A stretch of DNA of 64,000 bases from Plasmodiophora brassicae (lineage: Eukaryota; Endomyxa; Phytomyxea; Plasmodiophorida; Plasmodiophoridae): NCBI GenBank assembly GCA_039704465.1, contig JASFAU010000010.1, positions 496,001 to 560,000 on the forward strand, written 5' to 3'. Positions 43,256-54,378 of the stretch are shown here, piece after piece. Below the pieces are notes generated by a model, which searched no databases, was not told where the DNA came from, and worked only from the letters and a program-made list of their open reading frames with translations. Position 1 is the first letter of the stretch. Every line of letters starts with the position of its first letter. A program made the position numbers and the translations under genes.

Positions 43256-43328
43256 CGTGCCTCACAGACACAATACAGACGTCAGTCATATTATCTATGG
43301 TTGTATTCGACCGAGTGATAACCTGCTG

Positions 43329-45560
43329 CTAGTCTATGCGGAGGACCAGCGGTTGCCCATGGAAGGACCTGGACATGGACAACGCCCAAGGCACCTGAGG
43401 CGTCGCTCCTGTCAGCTCCAGCTCCCGTTGTCGAATGCTGTCCAGCCACGCCCACTTGGCGTTCTCGGCACTGATATGCTTTACATGTCGTGGTCGACGT
43501 TGTCGTTGTACACCAGCGGTCGTCTTCCAGACTGCCGTCTCCGTCTGCAGGTTCTGCTGCTGGACGATCATCTGCCTCCTGCTACAAGCCGATGGACGCA
43601 GGTCGTCGTTCAGCGACTTTGTGCGACGATGGCGTGGTACGTCGCCGCCATTGGCATTCTCGACGGCCATGACCCAGTGATGCGGGATCTGTCCCACTGA
43701 CAACGGTGACGATAGTATCGGGGCCGACACCGACCCCGAACTGTGGCATCGTCGCAGAGGCCGCCGCTCCGTATTCCTGGAGGTGTACAGATCGAGTGCG
43801 ATACGGTCGTCGGCGTCGACGACAGCGGCGCCGATGTCGTCAGTGTCCGGACCACGACGGTCGACATGGACGTCGAGATCCAGCGATTTGACGGACAGGT
43901 AACGGGAATGCTTTCGCTGCGCCTGCGAGCGGATACGGGTTCGGCGGCCGGCGCTGTTGATGTGCTCAGATGACGGCAACGCCGCCGGGACTGGACCTGA
44001 ATCGTTGGTGGTGGGACTGGGCGCTGGGTCTGCTGCGGAGGTGGCAGGACCGTTCGTTTCGTTGCGGATGTCCCGCCTGCCGTCGTCAAACGGGGCGACC
44101 GATGTCGTAGTGCCTGCCGATATGCATCTCGTCAGGCGTCGTAAGGTCGACGTCGCCCCTGACGACACCGCAGTCGAGGGTATCGGCGGCGACGAACATG
44201 TGGTCGTTCCGTTTGACACGCCATCAGGCACCCCAGGAGGTCGCGGCGAAGGACGATAACCAGGAGAACGTCCCGGCTGCAAACCGCTCGACAGTGGCCT
44301 CTCGACGCATCGGCGTCGCGAGGGGCCGCCCTGGAACGATGTCCGGACATTGAAACACGCTGCCGACGCCGTTCGCCCCAACTTCATCCGTGCCTCGATC
44401 TCCATCTGATACATGCTCGACGCGATTGCCGCTTTGCGCGCGTCACTGCTGCGGTGCGACCGCCGCTCCGACGTCACCGCAGTGGCCGGTCCCGCGCGTC
44501 GCATTGCCAATTCCGCTGCCCGCGTCGATGCCGCCGCCACGCGCCTCGCCAACGCCGTCTTCGTTGTTCTCGGTGGCAGCAGCAGCAGCGGCGCCTTCGT
44601 CGGCATCGGCGTGCCATCGTCCGCCTTCGCAGGCGCAATGCCGCTGCCGCTGCCGAATCGTTCGAGACTGTTCCTGGCCGGCGGCCCGCGGGGAAGGTCG
44701 ACGTGCAGCATCAGGCCGCATTGCTTCGCGGCGGCTTCAGTCGGCGGGTCGGCGGGGAGCTCCGTGCGGATGCCGCAATTCGGCGTGTCCGGGCTTCGAC
44801 CTGATGAGTCCGAGTGCACCGGGGTCGGCGGAAGGCGTTGACGGCGCTGGAGCCAGGGCGGGTCGTCCGACTTAATGGCGGCGATCGCAACGATGTCGTC
44901 ATCGTCGTCGTTGGCGCTGGCTGATGATGTGATCTCGGAGACCGTCCGCCAGCGTCGACGCCCACCGCGGTTGTCGTTGCTGTCGACAACGACGTCGGTG
45001 ATCTGTTCGAAGATGGCGGCGAACAGGGCCTCCTTGCCGTCTCCTGCGATCTCTTCGTCGTTATCGACATCGGAATTCGGCTGCGTCATTGAGGTCCACC
45101 AGGCGCCAAAGTCGTCCAGGGCGCGACGAAACCGTTCGTGGTCGAGATCGCACGTCACGGTTCGTTGCCGCACCGCGTGCGTCAGGCACTGGTCGAGATC
45201 CGGACGACGACCGCTCATCGCGGTGGCCACCTTCGTCAGCAACGTATTGAACTGTTCGGGCGTGATCTTCTCCGCCTGCTGCTGACCATCACCCTCGTCA
45301 CCTGCAGGTGGATCCGTCAGCATCGCCCAGAACAGGTCAACGTGATCGGGAGCATGACGTCGGCAACGTTGCTGCTGTACAGGTGACGACGCCTTTGGCC
45401 TGCTAGCTGGGAAGATACCAACAGGCGGCGCGATGAGGGCGGGCGGTACCCGACGCCTATCATACGGTGCCAATAGACTGTCCTGTCCGATGGCGGTGAC
45501 CATTGCCCGGAACGCCTGGGCCGACAGCAACCTCAGCGGAACCTGTTGCACGAACACCAT
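43329..45560 (-). CDS. Large disordered hypothetical protein
   Basis: A 743-residue intronless frame. The N-terminal third may be folded: residues about 70-160 read HVDLFWAMLTDPP, ITPEQFNTLLTKVATAMSG and DLDHERFRRALDDFGAWW. This resembles a helix-loop-helix pair of EF-hand type without convincing Ca ligands. The rest is low complexity, rich in Arg, Ser, Pro and Ala, with acidic patches (ASANDDDDDIVAIAAI). Several Arg-Ser sites look like kinase targets, for example RHRRTKSLNDD and RPLRRCHSSGS. No signal peptide or TM is visible. The length and continuous frame support a gene, but antisense frames are also open. It is convergent with the C2 gene (73 bp between stops). Confidence 0.55.
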   Translation of the reverse strand: MVFVQQVPLRLLSAQAFRAMVTAIGQDSLLAPYDRRRVPPALIAPPVGIFPASRPKASSPVQQQRCRRHAPDHVDLFWAMLTDPPAGDEGDGQQQAEKITPEQFNTLLTKVATAMSGRRPDLDQCLTHAVRQRTVTCDLDHERFRRALDDFGAWWTSMTQPNSDVDNDEEIAGDGKEALFAAIFEQITDVVVDSNDNRGGRRRWRTVSEITSSASANDDDDDIVAIAAIKSDDPPWLQRRQRLPPTPVHSDSSGRSPDTPNCGIRTELPADPPTEAAAKQCGLMLHVDLPRGPPARNSLERFGSGSGIAPAKADDGTPMPTKAPLLLLPPRTTKTALARRVAAASTRAAELAMRRAGPATAVTSERRSHRSSDARKAAIASSMYQMEIEARMKLGRTASAACFNVRTSFQGGPSRRRCVERPLSSGLQPGRSPGYRPSPRPPGVPDGVSNGTTTCSSPPIPSTAVSSGATSTLRRLTRCISAGTTTSVAPFDDGRRDIRNETNGPATSAADPAPSPTTNDSGPVPAALPSSEHINSAGRRTRIRSQAQRKHSRYLSVKSLDLDVHVDRRGPDTDDIGAAVVDADDRIALDLYTSRNTERRPLRRCHSSGSVSAPILSSPLSVGQIPHHWVMAVENANGGDVPRHRRTKSLNDDLRPSACSRRQMIVQQQNLQTETAVWKTTAGVQRQRRPRHVKHISAENAKWAWLDSIRQRELELTGATPQVPWALSMSRSFHGQPLVLRID

Positions 45561-45677
45561 GCTGGTCTACCGTCGACGATTGTGGTTGCATGCCCTCAGC
45601 GACCCGGGGCACGATCGCAGATCGATTATCATCCAATCGTATCTCAAAGTGTAGTAGTTAGGTATTCAGATTGATCA

Positions 45678-47042
45678 TTACACTACGAACGAAATGGCAG
45701 CCGACATCATCAGGACGACGGGTACCATACAGAATACGCCAATGGCGGCCATTTTCAGGTGGGTGACAGCGCCCACCACCTTGAACTGGTCGCGAAGCAT
45801 GCCCGTCCACATGACGCCGGCCAGTGATCCGACCATGCTGAGGTTGGCGCCAAAGTTACTGCCAGCGATGGCGGCGAAGACCGTTGCCGACCAGAGGCGA
45901 TCTGGCAATGCGGCCCGAAACTCGTTCTGCTTCATGATGCTGACGGCCAGGATGCTCATCGGCTGGTTGTTGATCAGGTTGCAGGCCAGCACGCTGACGA
46001 CCATCGCGACTAACGTCGCCGAGAACACGTTGGCGTTGGCGAACATGGTACCGAGCGCGGTTGCGGCCGACTTGGAGAACCCGTTCGCTTCCAGGCCGCC
46101 GACAATAACAAACATACCCGAGACGAACGGCACAATGCTCCATGGTAGTTGCTTGCAGATGGCCTGGACACGTGATAGACGTCTCACGTACACCGCATCA
46201 GCCACAACCATGACCACTGCCGCTACGAGGCAGATCACCCAGAGGTCCAACTGGCACCATGGCGACAGCACCAACGCCAACAATGTCGACAGGAAAACGA
46301 CGACAGCGACGACAGTGATGGATCGATCATGCTGGGGACGATGACAGTCCTCGAATGGGCGGGGTGGGGCGTCCTCCTGGGCTAGCAGGTGCTGTTGGTA
46401 TCGGAAGTCCCTGCGGACGTACAGGACCAGGAAGACGAACAGGGTGCCAGTGGCGATCATCGCCGGGATGATCATGACCCGAATGTAGGAATTGAAGTCG
46501 AGGCCGAATGCGACCCCGATGATGATATTCGTTGGGTTAGAGATCAAGAGCGCCGCGCTGGCGGTGTTGGTGGAAAGAAACTGGGCGAATAGTAACGGGC
46601 CGGGGTCCAGCGCTTTGCGCTCGCAAAGGTGGCAGATGATGGGGGTGACGGTTAAAATGACGATGTCGTTCGACGTGAAGACGGTCAGCAGTGAACACAG
46701 GACAAAGACGGATGCGAACAAGCGCATGTACGATGTTCCGGCACTGTCGATGACAGCTCTCGAGATCGTATGCAGGACGCCGGTCTCGTTCAACGACATG
46801 CAAACGTACGCCAACGACAGGAACAGGATGATGACTGTATAGGGCGCCAACATGGCGTCACCGACGATTGCATGAACAACATTGTCGAGAGTAACGGCGC
46901 CCGTCGCTAGTAGCAAGGCCACGCTGATGACAGGCGCTGTTGCCATGTTCAGGTGGAGCTTCTTCGCTGGACGAAGTGTCATTACAATAGTGAAGCCGGC
47001 GGCCAGCAGGCAGAGGACGACATTCGCCACTGCCGGTTGCAT
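45678..47042 (-). CDS. ArsB/CitM-like permease (ion transporter superfamily)
   Basis: A 454-residue intronless membrane protein; the ATG is at 47042. About 11-12 hydrophobic helices are visible. Family signatures of the ArsB/NhaD/CitMHS group occur twice, as expected from its inverted-repeat fold: FTSNDIVILTVTPIICHLCE followed by ALLISNPTNIIIGVAFG, and later ACNLINNQPMSILAVSIM with AGSNFGANLSMVGSLAGVMW. The NPTNI and GANLSMVGS elements are the re-entrant hairpin regions. It could export arsenite or antimonite, or carry an organic anion; substrate cannot be told from sequence. A His/Arg-rich cytosolic loop splits the two halves. The intronless structure contrasts with neighbouring PheRS beta. 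Confidence 0.85.
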   Translation of the reverse strand: MQPAVANVVLCLLAAGFTIVMTLRPAKKLHLNMATAPVISVALLLATGAVTLDNVVHAIVGDAMLAPYTVIILFLSLAYVCMSLNETGVLHTISRAVIDSAGTSYMRLFASVFVLCSLLTVFTSNDIVILTVTPIICHLCERKALDPGPLLFAQFLSTNTASAALLISNPTNIIIGVAFGLDFNSYIRVMIIPAMIATGTLFVFLVLYVRRDFRYQQHLLAQEDAPPRPFEDCHRPQHDRSITVVAVVVFLSTLLALVLSPWCQLDLWVICLVAAVVMVVADAVYVRRLSRVQAICKQLPWSIVPFVSGMFVIVGGLEANGFSKSAATALGTMFANANVFSATLVAMVVSVLACNLINNQPMSILAVSIMKQNEFRAALPDRLWSATVFAAIAGSNFGANLSMVGSLAGVMWTGMLRDQFKVVGAVTHLKMAAIGVFCMVPVVLMMSAAISFVV

Positions 47043-47586
47043 CACAGGGGCACCTCGGTCGAACTATATGTAATATGACCAGGTACTGTTGCTCGATCCG
47101 GTCTACTCAAGCATTGGAGGCCAATCGCCGAATCAAGACACCAGTGTCTGTTCAAGCGCCGCTCGTAGACGACCGCAAGGCACGCGTTCAGCTTGCCTTG
47201 GGTCGGTTCAAAGGTTGCTGCAAGCCTGTGAAGATCTGATGATAGGCGTGAAAGTCTACCGGATTATGTATTTAGGTACTCCTTCGGTTTGACCAACGCG
47301 TACATGCTGAAACGGTACTCGTTGGAACCTACCCAGTGTGCCCCCGCAAAGTCAACGTCGAGTACGACGCCGGATCTGCGGTTATCTCAGAGCGCGTCGA
47401 TGACGAAAAGCATGTATTGTACCTAACTGATGACTGATGAGTAGCTGATGACTGATGGCTGTTGAATGATGACTGATGAGTGATGTCAGATGTGCCGCCC
47501 ACAAATCACCTCAGTCGGCGTCGCAGCTGCGGACTCCGCATTCCGCAAGCAGTGCGCAGGTCGCTTGGGCTAGGTACAGCAGCGCC
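47043..47586. promoter_or_regulatory. Shared divergent intergenic region of the permease and PheRS beta
   Basis: About 545 bp separate the two divergent start codons, long for this window, so both promoters should lie here. I see no clear TATA box. The only conspicuous element is the TGATGACTGATGAG repeat at 47421-47489. Confidence 0.4.
47421..47489 (+). repeat. Imperfect tandem repeat of TGATGACTGATGAG-type units
   Basis: About five units built on TGATGACTGATG, separated by GTAGC or GCTGTTGAA, lie 98-166 bp upstream of the PheRS beta ATG. They contain repeated TGATGA and CTGA words. Confidence 0.7.
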
Positions 47587-49999
47587 ATGCCCATCGTCAG
47601 CGTCCTCCGCGACAAACTCTTCGAGGCCCTGGGCGAATCCTTCAGTACGTGACGTACACTTGTCACCGTCGCTATCCTTGTTACAGCTGATTCTGCCTTG
47701 CTCCAGCCTTGGAGGAATTCGAGCAGCTATGCTTCGACTTCGGGATTGAGCTCGACGATGTGGTGCGTTTATGTCGCAGACATTGGCTAACATGCGGGCT
47801 GAGTCACCCTTCGTAGACGTCTGAGGCCGCAATGTTCGCGAAAATGAAAGGCGTTGAAGCCGCGCCGAACTTATCCACCGATGTCATCTACAAGATCGAC
47901 ATCCCGGCGAACCGATATGACCTGCTGTGCCTGGAAGGGCTTGCCCGAGCGCTTCGTGTGTACCGACAGTCGGAAGACCCGCCTGAATATATCGTTGACG
48001 ATGTCGCCGACCCTCTCACGATGCGCGTTTCGCCGTCGACCAAGCAGATTCGTCCCTACGTTGTTGCAGCCGTCCTGCGAAACGTGTCGTTCAACGCCAC
48101 GACGTTCAAGTCGTTCATCGATCTGCAGGACAAACTTCACCAGAACATTTGCAGAGAGCGCAGCCTGGTTGCGATCGGGACTCATGACCTGGACACCATC
48201 ACGCCACCTTTCACGTACGAAGCACTCCCGCCCAATGACATTTCGTTCCGCGCTCTTAAGGAGGACAAGGTTATGACTGCCGCCCAACTGTTCGGGCATT
48301 ACCGGGCGCAGGCACAGTGTGAGGTACTAGTGTGTCCAGTATCCCATGTCGTTACGTGCACTCATGTCTCTGAAGGTGCGCAAATACCTGCCACTGATTG
48401 AATCATCGCCCGTGTACCCTGTGATTCGCGACTCGAAGGGCAACGTACTGTCACTGCCGCCAATCATCAATTCGCACCTGTCGCGGATCACACTGGACAC
48501 GCGTAACGTGTTCATCGAAGTGACGGCAACGGATCTCACCAAAGCCCACATTGTCTTAAACACTATCGTCTGCATGTTCGGCCAGTACACGACGCCGAGG
48601 GCGTTCGTCGCCGAGCCTGTCAACATTGTCGACTGGGAAGGTCGTCCGGTTGAGCGAACGCCGACGCTCAAGGTCCAGCAATACCAGACGACGGCGGATT
48701 ACATTAACCGGGGCATCGGGACTTCCATCAAGCCCGATGACATGGTTGGGTTACTGAACCGCATGCAAATCAAGGTTTGTCAGCTCCTCTCACTGTTGGC
48801 ACCACTCGGGTTCACACAACATCCTCATAGGCGACACTGGCAAACGATGGAACGATTACCTGCGAAGTTCCGCCGACACGCTCGGATGTCCTTCATCCTT
48901 GTGATATTATGGGTACGCCTATGCATCGGTTCTAGGCAGAACAGACGCTGTAACTGCTGCCTGGTAGAGGATGTTGCTATCGGATACGGTTTCAACCGAA
49001 TCGCGAAAACGTTGCCAAAGTGCTACACGATGGCGCGTCAGCAGCCGGTGGCTGTCCTGTCCGATCTCCTGCGAGGAGGGCTAGCCGAGGCTGGGTTCAC
49101 TGAGGTTAGCGTTCTATACTAGACAGGGCATCTCGGCTTATACTCATTTGTGTCGTTAAAGGTTCTCACTTGGGCCCTTGTGTCAAAGTCGGAGAATTAT
49201 GAGAAGGTTCGCCAGCAAGATGACGGTCGTGGTGTCACGGTTGGGAATCCCAAGACGGCCGAATTCGAAATGGTGCGAACTTCGCTAACACCTGGTAAGA
49301 CATGACGCTAGCTTCCCCAGCTGTCCAACCGCAAACTGAGGCAACGCTAGGCCTGTTGAAGACTCTTGCGCACAACCGTGCGAATTTGAACCTTCCCATC
49401 CGGCTGTTTGAACTATCCGACGTTGTCTTCATCGACCCAGGCAATGCCAATGGGGCCCGTAACGAGAGGAGGATCGGTACGTAGTCGTAAATGTCGGTCT
49501 TATGTAAACGTTCGTCACATGGGTCCACAGCCGCTCTCTACTGTGCGCGCTCTGCTGGCTTCGATATCATCCACGGCTTGCTCGATCGTATCATGACCTT
49601 GAACAACGTTCGTCATGGAGACAGCGAGGAGTTAGTAACAGCTTCACCTTGCTGCCACATACGCTTCATCTGACTGTGCGTTGCAGAGAACGCCACAGCG
49701 GTTCTAAGCCTCCCATTGGCATGTACGTCGTGACAGGATCCGCGAACACGACCTTTGTACCGAATCTGTGCGCCGACATTATGTTTACTGCCGCCGGCAG
49801 CGAACGGTATTCACCCACCCGCGTGGACCTAAAGCCAACTGATCTAACGGGTCGGTTCCCACCTAGATCCGTATGTCTGGGATCGATGGGCGTCATCCAC
49901 CCGGAGGTCCTGGAGAAATTCCACATCGATTCGCCGTGCTCCCTTCTGGAAATCAGCATCGAGCCATTGCTCGTCGCCGGCAAGCCCATCTCCAGCTGA
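47587..49999 (+). CDS. FARSB: Phenylalanyl-tRNA synthetase beta subunit (cytosolic)
   Basis: The start at 47587 gives MPIVSVLRDKLFEALGESF, matching the eukaryotic PheRS beta N-terminus. Subsequent exons read YKIDIPANRYDLLCLEGLAR, IRPYVVAAVLRNVSFN, LHQNICRERSLVAIGTHDLD, PPIINSHLSRITLDTRNVFI and DVAIGYGFNRIAKTLPKCY. They continue with TVGNPKTAEFEMVRTSL, NLPIRLFELSDVVFIDP and IIHGLLDRIM, ending LGSMGVIHPEVLEKFHIDSP. All parts of the archaeal/eukaryotic beta chain are present in order. Introns are about 50-65 nt (for example the GTACGTGACG donor after GESF). The subunit forms an alpha2-beta2 enzyme that charges tRNA-Phe and edits mis-charged Tyr. The alpha subunit is not in the window. Confidence 0.95.
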
Positions 50000-50137
50000 T
50001 CCCTGTCCGCCCGTGTTCCAATACATTTACTGTCTTAATCGTGCCGTCATCACTGCTTGTGTCGTCCAGCGGCGTGATAGGTGTCGCCTTTGGGCGTCGT
50101 CGTGCCTCGTGGCCCCGTGGCGGACATTTGCCCCGTC

Positions 50138-52680
50138 ATGGCCGTTGCCGACGCAATCGACGATGTCATGGACGAGTCCAGCGAGTCGCACGACGACGAT
50201 GACGACGAGGAAGAGGACGAAGAGAGCGCCGCCATCGCACGTGTCGCTGAACTGAAATCCCAGGTCCCCACGCGATATGACGCCATGGCGGGGTTGCAAT
50301 TCGTTATTGACTTGTGCTCGGGCCAGCTGTCGTTCAACCCCAGCTATGAGACGTTCGACGCGTATATTCAGGCGCTGCGCAGCGCGATGCAATTCGATGA
50401 ACTGGGCGCTGTGCGCCAGGAGATGGCCAGCAGGTTCCCGTTGGAGCCTCGTAATTCGTGCGACAATCACGGCGCTCAGAACCGGGTCTCATTCCCGCGC
50501 AACAGGTCTGTGGCTGGAATGGATCGAGGACGAGCAGCGGGTGGGCGCCGACACGGGCACCGTTGTCGACCTGTTCGAGCGCGCCCTGTCTGACTTCGTG
50601 TCGGTGGATCTCTGGGTTCGGTATGCGACTTTCATGGGTGCGGACGCACGGCCGATCTTCGAGAGAGCGGTGGACTCGTGCGGCACACATTTCGCCGAGG
50701 GCGCACGGCTCTGGGCCGCCTTCCGTGAATTCGAATCCGACCGCCCCGAACGTGTCCAGAAGCTGTTCGCGCGGCAACTTGGCATTCCGCTGCAGGGCCT
50801 CCCGGATCTCTTCCACGAGTACGAGGCCTGGTGAGCCCGCTCCGGATCACACCACCATGCCCTTTCGCTGACGTGGACACAGGTCCAACACCGCTCTCGG
50901 ACAGCCGCCACGACCTGTGCCGTCTCACGAGAAGGCGCTCACTGTCCTAAAGCAGCTGCTGCCGTTTGAGAAGGCCGTTGCTGAGCGCGGCGATGAAGCG
51001 TCGTGGGACGACTATATCGCCGCCCAGGTGGGCGAGAAGTCGCCCCATCTGGCCCGATGCACGATGCTGTTCGAGCGCGCTCTGACGGTACACTTCGCGT
51101 CCGAGTCGCTGTGGGAGCGCTACGTTATCTTCTCCCGTGTCCACTCCCGCCCGGATCTGCTTCGCGTCTGTCGACGAGCCGTTCGTAACTGCCCCTGGAG
51201 CGCGACGCTCTGGTCGCAGTTCATTGCGTCGTCGTCTGTCAACGATGACGACGGCTTGTCGGCGTCGAATGCGATCTTGGACGAAGCCGTATCTGTGCTG
51301 TCGTCGACGTCGAGTGATGGCGTTGTCCGCGTCCTCCTCGAAATGTGCTATGCCGTCAGGCGCGCGTCGGACCCAGTCGACGGGGCGACCTTGCGATCGC
51401 TGTTCGAGCGTGCCCTCACGTACGACCAGTACAGCGACGGCCGCACGCTGACGGAACCTGCGTTCCGCCTGTATTCGTTCTGGGCCGAGATGGACGTCGC
51501 CCTGTTCGACGACCGCAAGACGGCCCGGGACCACTGGGACGTCATCCTGCGTCGCGACGGGCGAAGCTGTGCCGTCTGGACGCAGTACGTCGAGTTCGAG
51601 CGGCGCGCCGGCGACATCGAGCGCGTGCGCACCGCCTTCAAACGGGCGACGCACGCCTTGCAGAACACGGGGCCGGATTCGCTGGACCCGATCTGTCGCC
51701 TGTGGTTGCAGATCGAGGCCGAATCCGGCACGGTTGCGTCGCTCGACGACGCCACGTTGCGCTGCCAGGCTATTCTTCGACGCCGCGATCGTGCCGAGCA
51801 ACGTCGTGCGGCGGCTGCTGCTGCTATGGCGCCTCAACAGTCGTCGTCGACGGCGGCCAAACGCCGATCGGAGCCAGCTGTGGCCGAGGACAAGACACGG
51901 CCCGCGAAACGCGTCCGCTTCGAATCGGAATCGTCACCTGATGGCCAGCAGCAGCAGGCGGGCGTGCGCGCTTCACCTGGCTGCTCAGCGTTCGTCCAGA
52001 ACGTTGCCCGGGAGACTGACGAGGGCAGGCTGACGTCGGCGTTCGCCGCCTACGGGAACGTCGCCAGCGTTCGGATTCCCGTCGACGCGCGCGGCAGGAG
52101 ACGTGGCTTCGCCTACGTCACGCTGGAGTCGCCCGAACAAGTCCAGAGCGCGATCGGCGGGCTGGACCAGACGGAGCTCGACGGGCGCATTATCACCGTC
52201 CAGAAAGCGGGCGTGTCGGGAGCGATCGCGCGCCGTCACGAGGCTGACGCCGGGGCGACGCTCTTCGTCAAAGGGTTCAGCCGGGATCTGTCGCAGGCGG
52301 ATGTCGAGGTCGCCCTGAAGAGCCAGTTCGGCAAGCATGGCGTCGTTCGCCAGGTTCGAATCCCGCCGGGCGCGCGCGGCAAGCTGAAAGGGTTCGCGTA
52401 CGTCGAGTTCGCGTCCAGCGATGCTGCCCGAGCCGCCCTGGCCGAGAACGCGTTCCAGTTAGGCGGCCTACCCGTCTCTGTGGCCATGTCGAACCCGCCC
52501 AGGAAGAACGAGGATGACCGGGGGGCACCGCCGGTCCCGACGTTCTCCCAATCGAAACGCCACGTCCGCCTGGACGTGGCCGCGGAAGACGGAACGTCGC
52601 CTGATGGCGCTCCCGCACGAGCCACAGCGCCCAAGAGCAATGCAGACTTCCGCAAGCTTGCCCTGGGCCGGGCAACGTAG
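50138..52680 (+). CDS. SART3: SART3/Prp24-like U6 snRNP recycling factor
   Basis: The start at 50138 (MAVADAIDDVMDESSESHDD) leads into an acidic N-terminus. HAT repeats follow: LWLEWIEDEQRVGADTGTVV, DLFERALSDFVSVDLWVRYA, RLWAAFREFE, SLWERYVIFSRVHSRPDLLR and LYSFWAEMDVALFDDRKTAR. Then a Lys/Arg-rich NLS (TAAKRRSEP, RPAKRVRFES). There are two RRMs: AFVQNVARETDEG...RRRGFAYVTLES and ATLFVKGFSRDL...KLKGFAYVEFAS. The last residues, NADFRKLALGRAT, match the Lsm-interacting C-terminal motif. SART3/Prp24 anneals U4 to U6 during spliceosome recycling in the nucleus. Two introns lie near 50.45 and 50.84 kb; the long final exon (from about 50.92 kb) is uninterrupted. Confidence 0.93.
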
Positions 52681-52824
52681 CGTGTCAATATATAAGGTCT
52701 TCCTTGTGAAGTGCACGAGACGCGTGGTTGGCGAACGCGTGTAGGATGATGATGATGTGGGTGAAGGCGTATCGGAGGTTGCGGCCTTCCGAGCCTGTGA
52801 AGGGTGGGCCGGCCCCGCCGCCAA

Positions 52825-54341
52825 ATGCAGGGCGCTGATGGCGCCATCCCGAACGCTCACACGAGCGTCGCCTTCAGATGGTCGCTCTACTGGTTCTACT
52901 TCACGCTGGGCGTCAACCTGGCTCTCCCGGTACGTCGCTGTCTGGGTGGGTGGTCCCCCCCGGGTTCGCGTATGACCGGCGCCCGTACAGGTCCTGCCGA
53001 CGAAGACGCTGCTGATGGACGACCTGAAAGTCGAGCCGGCGACGATGGCGTTCACGATGAGCTGTATGAACCTGCCCTGGAGCGTGAAACCGCTATACGG
53101 GTTCGTGTCCGATTCGTACCCGATCAGGGGGCGACGTCGCCTGCCCTACGTTGCCTTCGGTCTGTCCATCTGCGCGTGCGCCGCCCTGTCCCTGGCGAAG
53201 GTCGGCGCCGCGTCCGGGCTCCTGCCCGTCTTCCTGCTCCTGTTCCTGTGGTCGCTGGCGCTGGTCGTCGCTGACGCCGCCTGCGATTCGCTACTGGCCG
53301 ACAACGTCCAGCTGGAGACACGATCCGAGCTCGGCACGTTGCAGTCTGGCGTCTGGATCGCCAGGTCCATCGGCAGCCTGCTGGCGTCCATCTTTGCCGG
53401 GGTCGCCATGGACTATTTCAAGTTGTCGTCCAGCCACATGTTCGCCCTGTCCGGGTGCCTGTCCCTGTCCGGGCTGGCCTCCGTGATCTTCATCGTCGAG
53501 GCGCGAGCGCCCCCCGACCAGTGCAGCATTGTCGCCCGCCTGCGCGACCTGCTCGCCTTCTGGTCCCACGAGCACATCTGGAAGACATGCGCCTTCGTGT
53601 TCATGTTCTCAGCGATGCCGACCAGCGGCGACGTCATCTTCTACTTCATGAGGTACGCGTCGGCGTCTCCGTTGTCTAACGCGACTCATGGGATACTACT
53701 GGCGGGTCAGGCAGAGGCTCGGGTTCTCGTTGGCGTTCCTCGGCGTGCTGAACGTGGCCGGACACGCGTCCTACGTGATCGGGTCCTGGGTCTATCGCGA
53801 CTACCTGCGCCTGATGCCGTTCAGGTCGATGCTGAAGCGGACGATCTGGGCGGCGTTCGTCGTGGGCATCTCGACGCTGCTCCTTGTCCAGCGGTGGAAC
53901 CTGGTGCTGCACGTTCCCGACTGGGCGTTCGTGCTCGGCGACACGGCGTTCGTGGCCGCGTGCTCCCAGATCGCCTTCATGCCGATCGCCGTGCTGGCCG
54001 CCAAGGTGGCGCCCAAGGGCGCCGAAGGCACGATCTACAACTCCGTCATCTCGGTCTTCAACCTGGGCAGCGTCGTCAGCGAGTTCACCGGCGGCCTGCT
54101 GACCAAAGCGCTGGGCGTCCGCGAGGGCGACTTCGACAACCTCTGGGCCCTGATCGTCATCTGCAACCTGACGACGCTGTTGCCCGTCCCGCTCCTGTCG
54201 ATGTTGCCCGACATTGGCAACGCCAAAGACGGCGCCAGCGACGACGAGGCCTCGTTATCAGACGTCAGCGTAGGCGGCGCCGGTATGGAGCCCAGTAAAC
54301 GCGACAATGTCACCGAGATGACGCCGCTCTTCGAGAAGTAA
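52825..54341 (+). CDS. BT1-family (folate-biopterin-type) MFS transporter
   Basis: Three exons: 52825-52929, 52991 to about 53648, and about 53707-54341. The joined N-terminus reads FRWSLYWFYFTLGVNLALP then VLPTKTLLMDDLKVEPATMA, and CMNLPWSVKPLYGFVSDSYP. The PW..KP.YGF.SD motif is diagnostic of the BT1 family. Twelve hydrophobic segments are countable, for example LLPVFLLLFLWSLALVVADA, FSLAFLGVLNVAGHASYVIG and FAFMP-type FVAACSQIAFMPIAVLAA. BT1 proteins import folates or pterins in Leishmania and plastids; other substrates occur, so the cargo is open. The cytosolic tail is Ser/Asp-rich (DEASLSDVSVGG). It ends 37 bp from the convergent WDR70 gene. Confidence 0.9.
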
Positions 54342-54378
54342 CCGGGCATATATCTTATACACGTGTCGCCATACGGGG

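Noticed and set aside
47421..47489. Box C/D snoRNA gene
   Set aside because: C-like and D-like words are present many times in tandem without the spacing or terminal stem of a snoRNA, so I list it only as a repeat.
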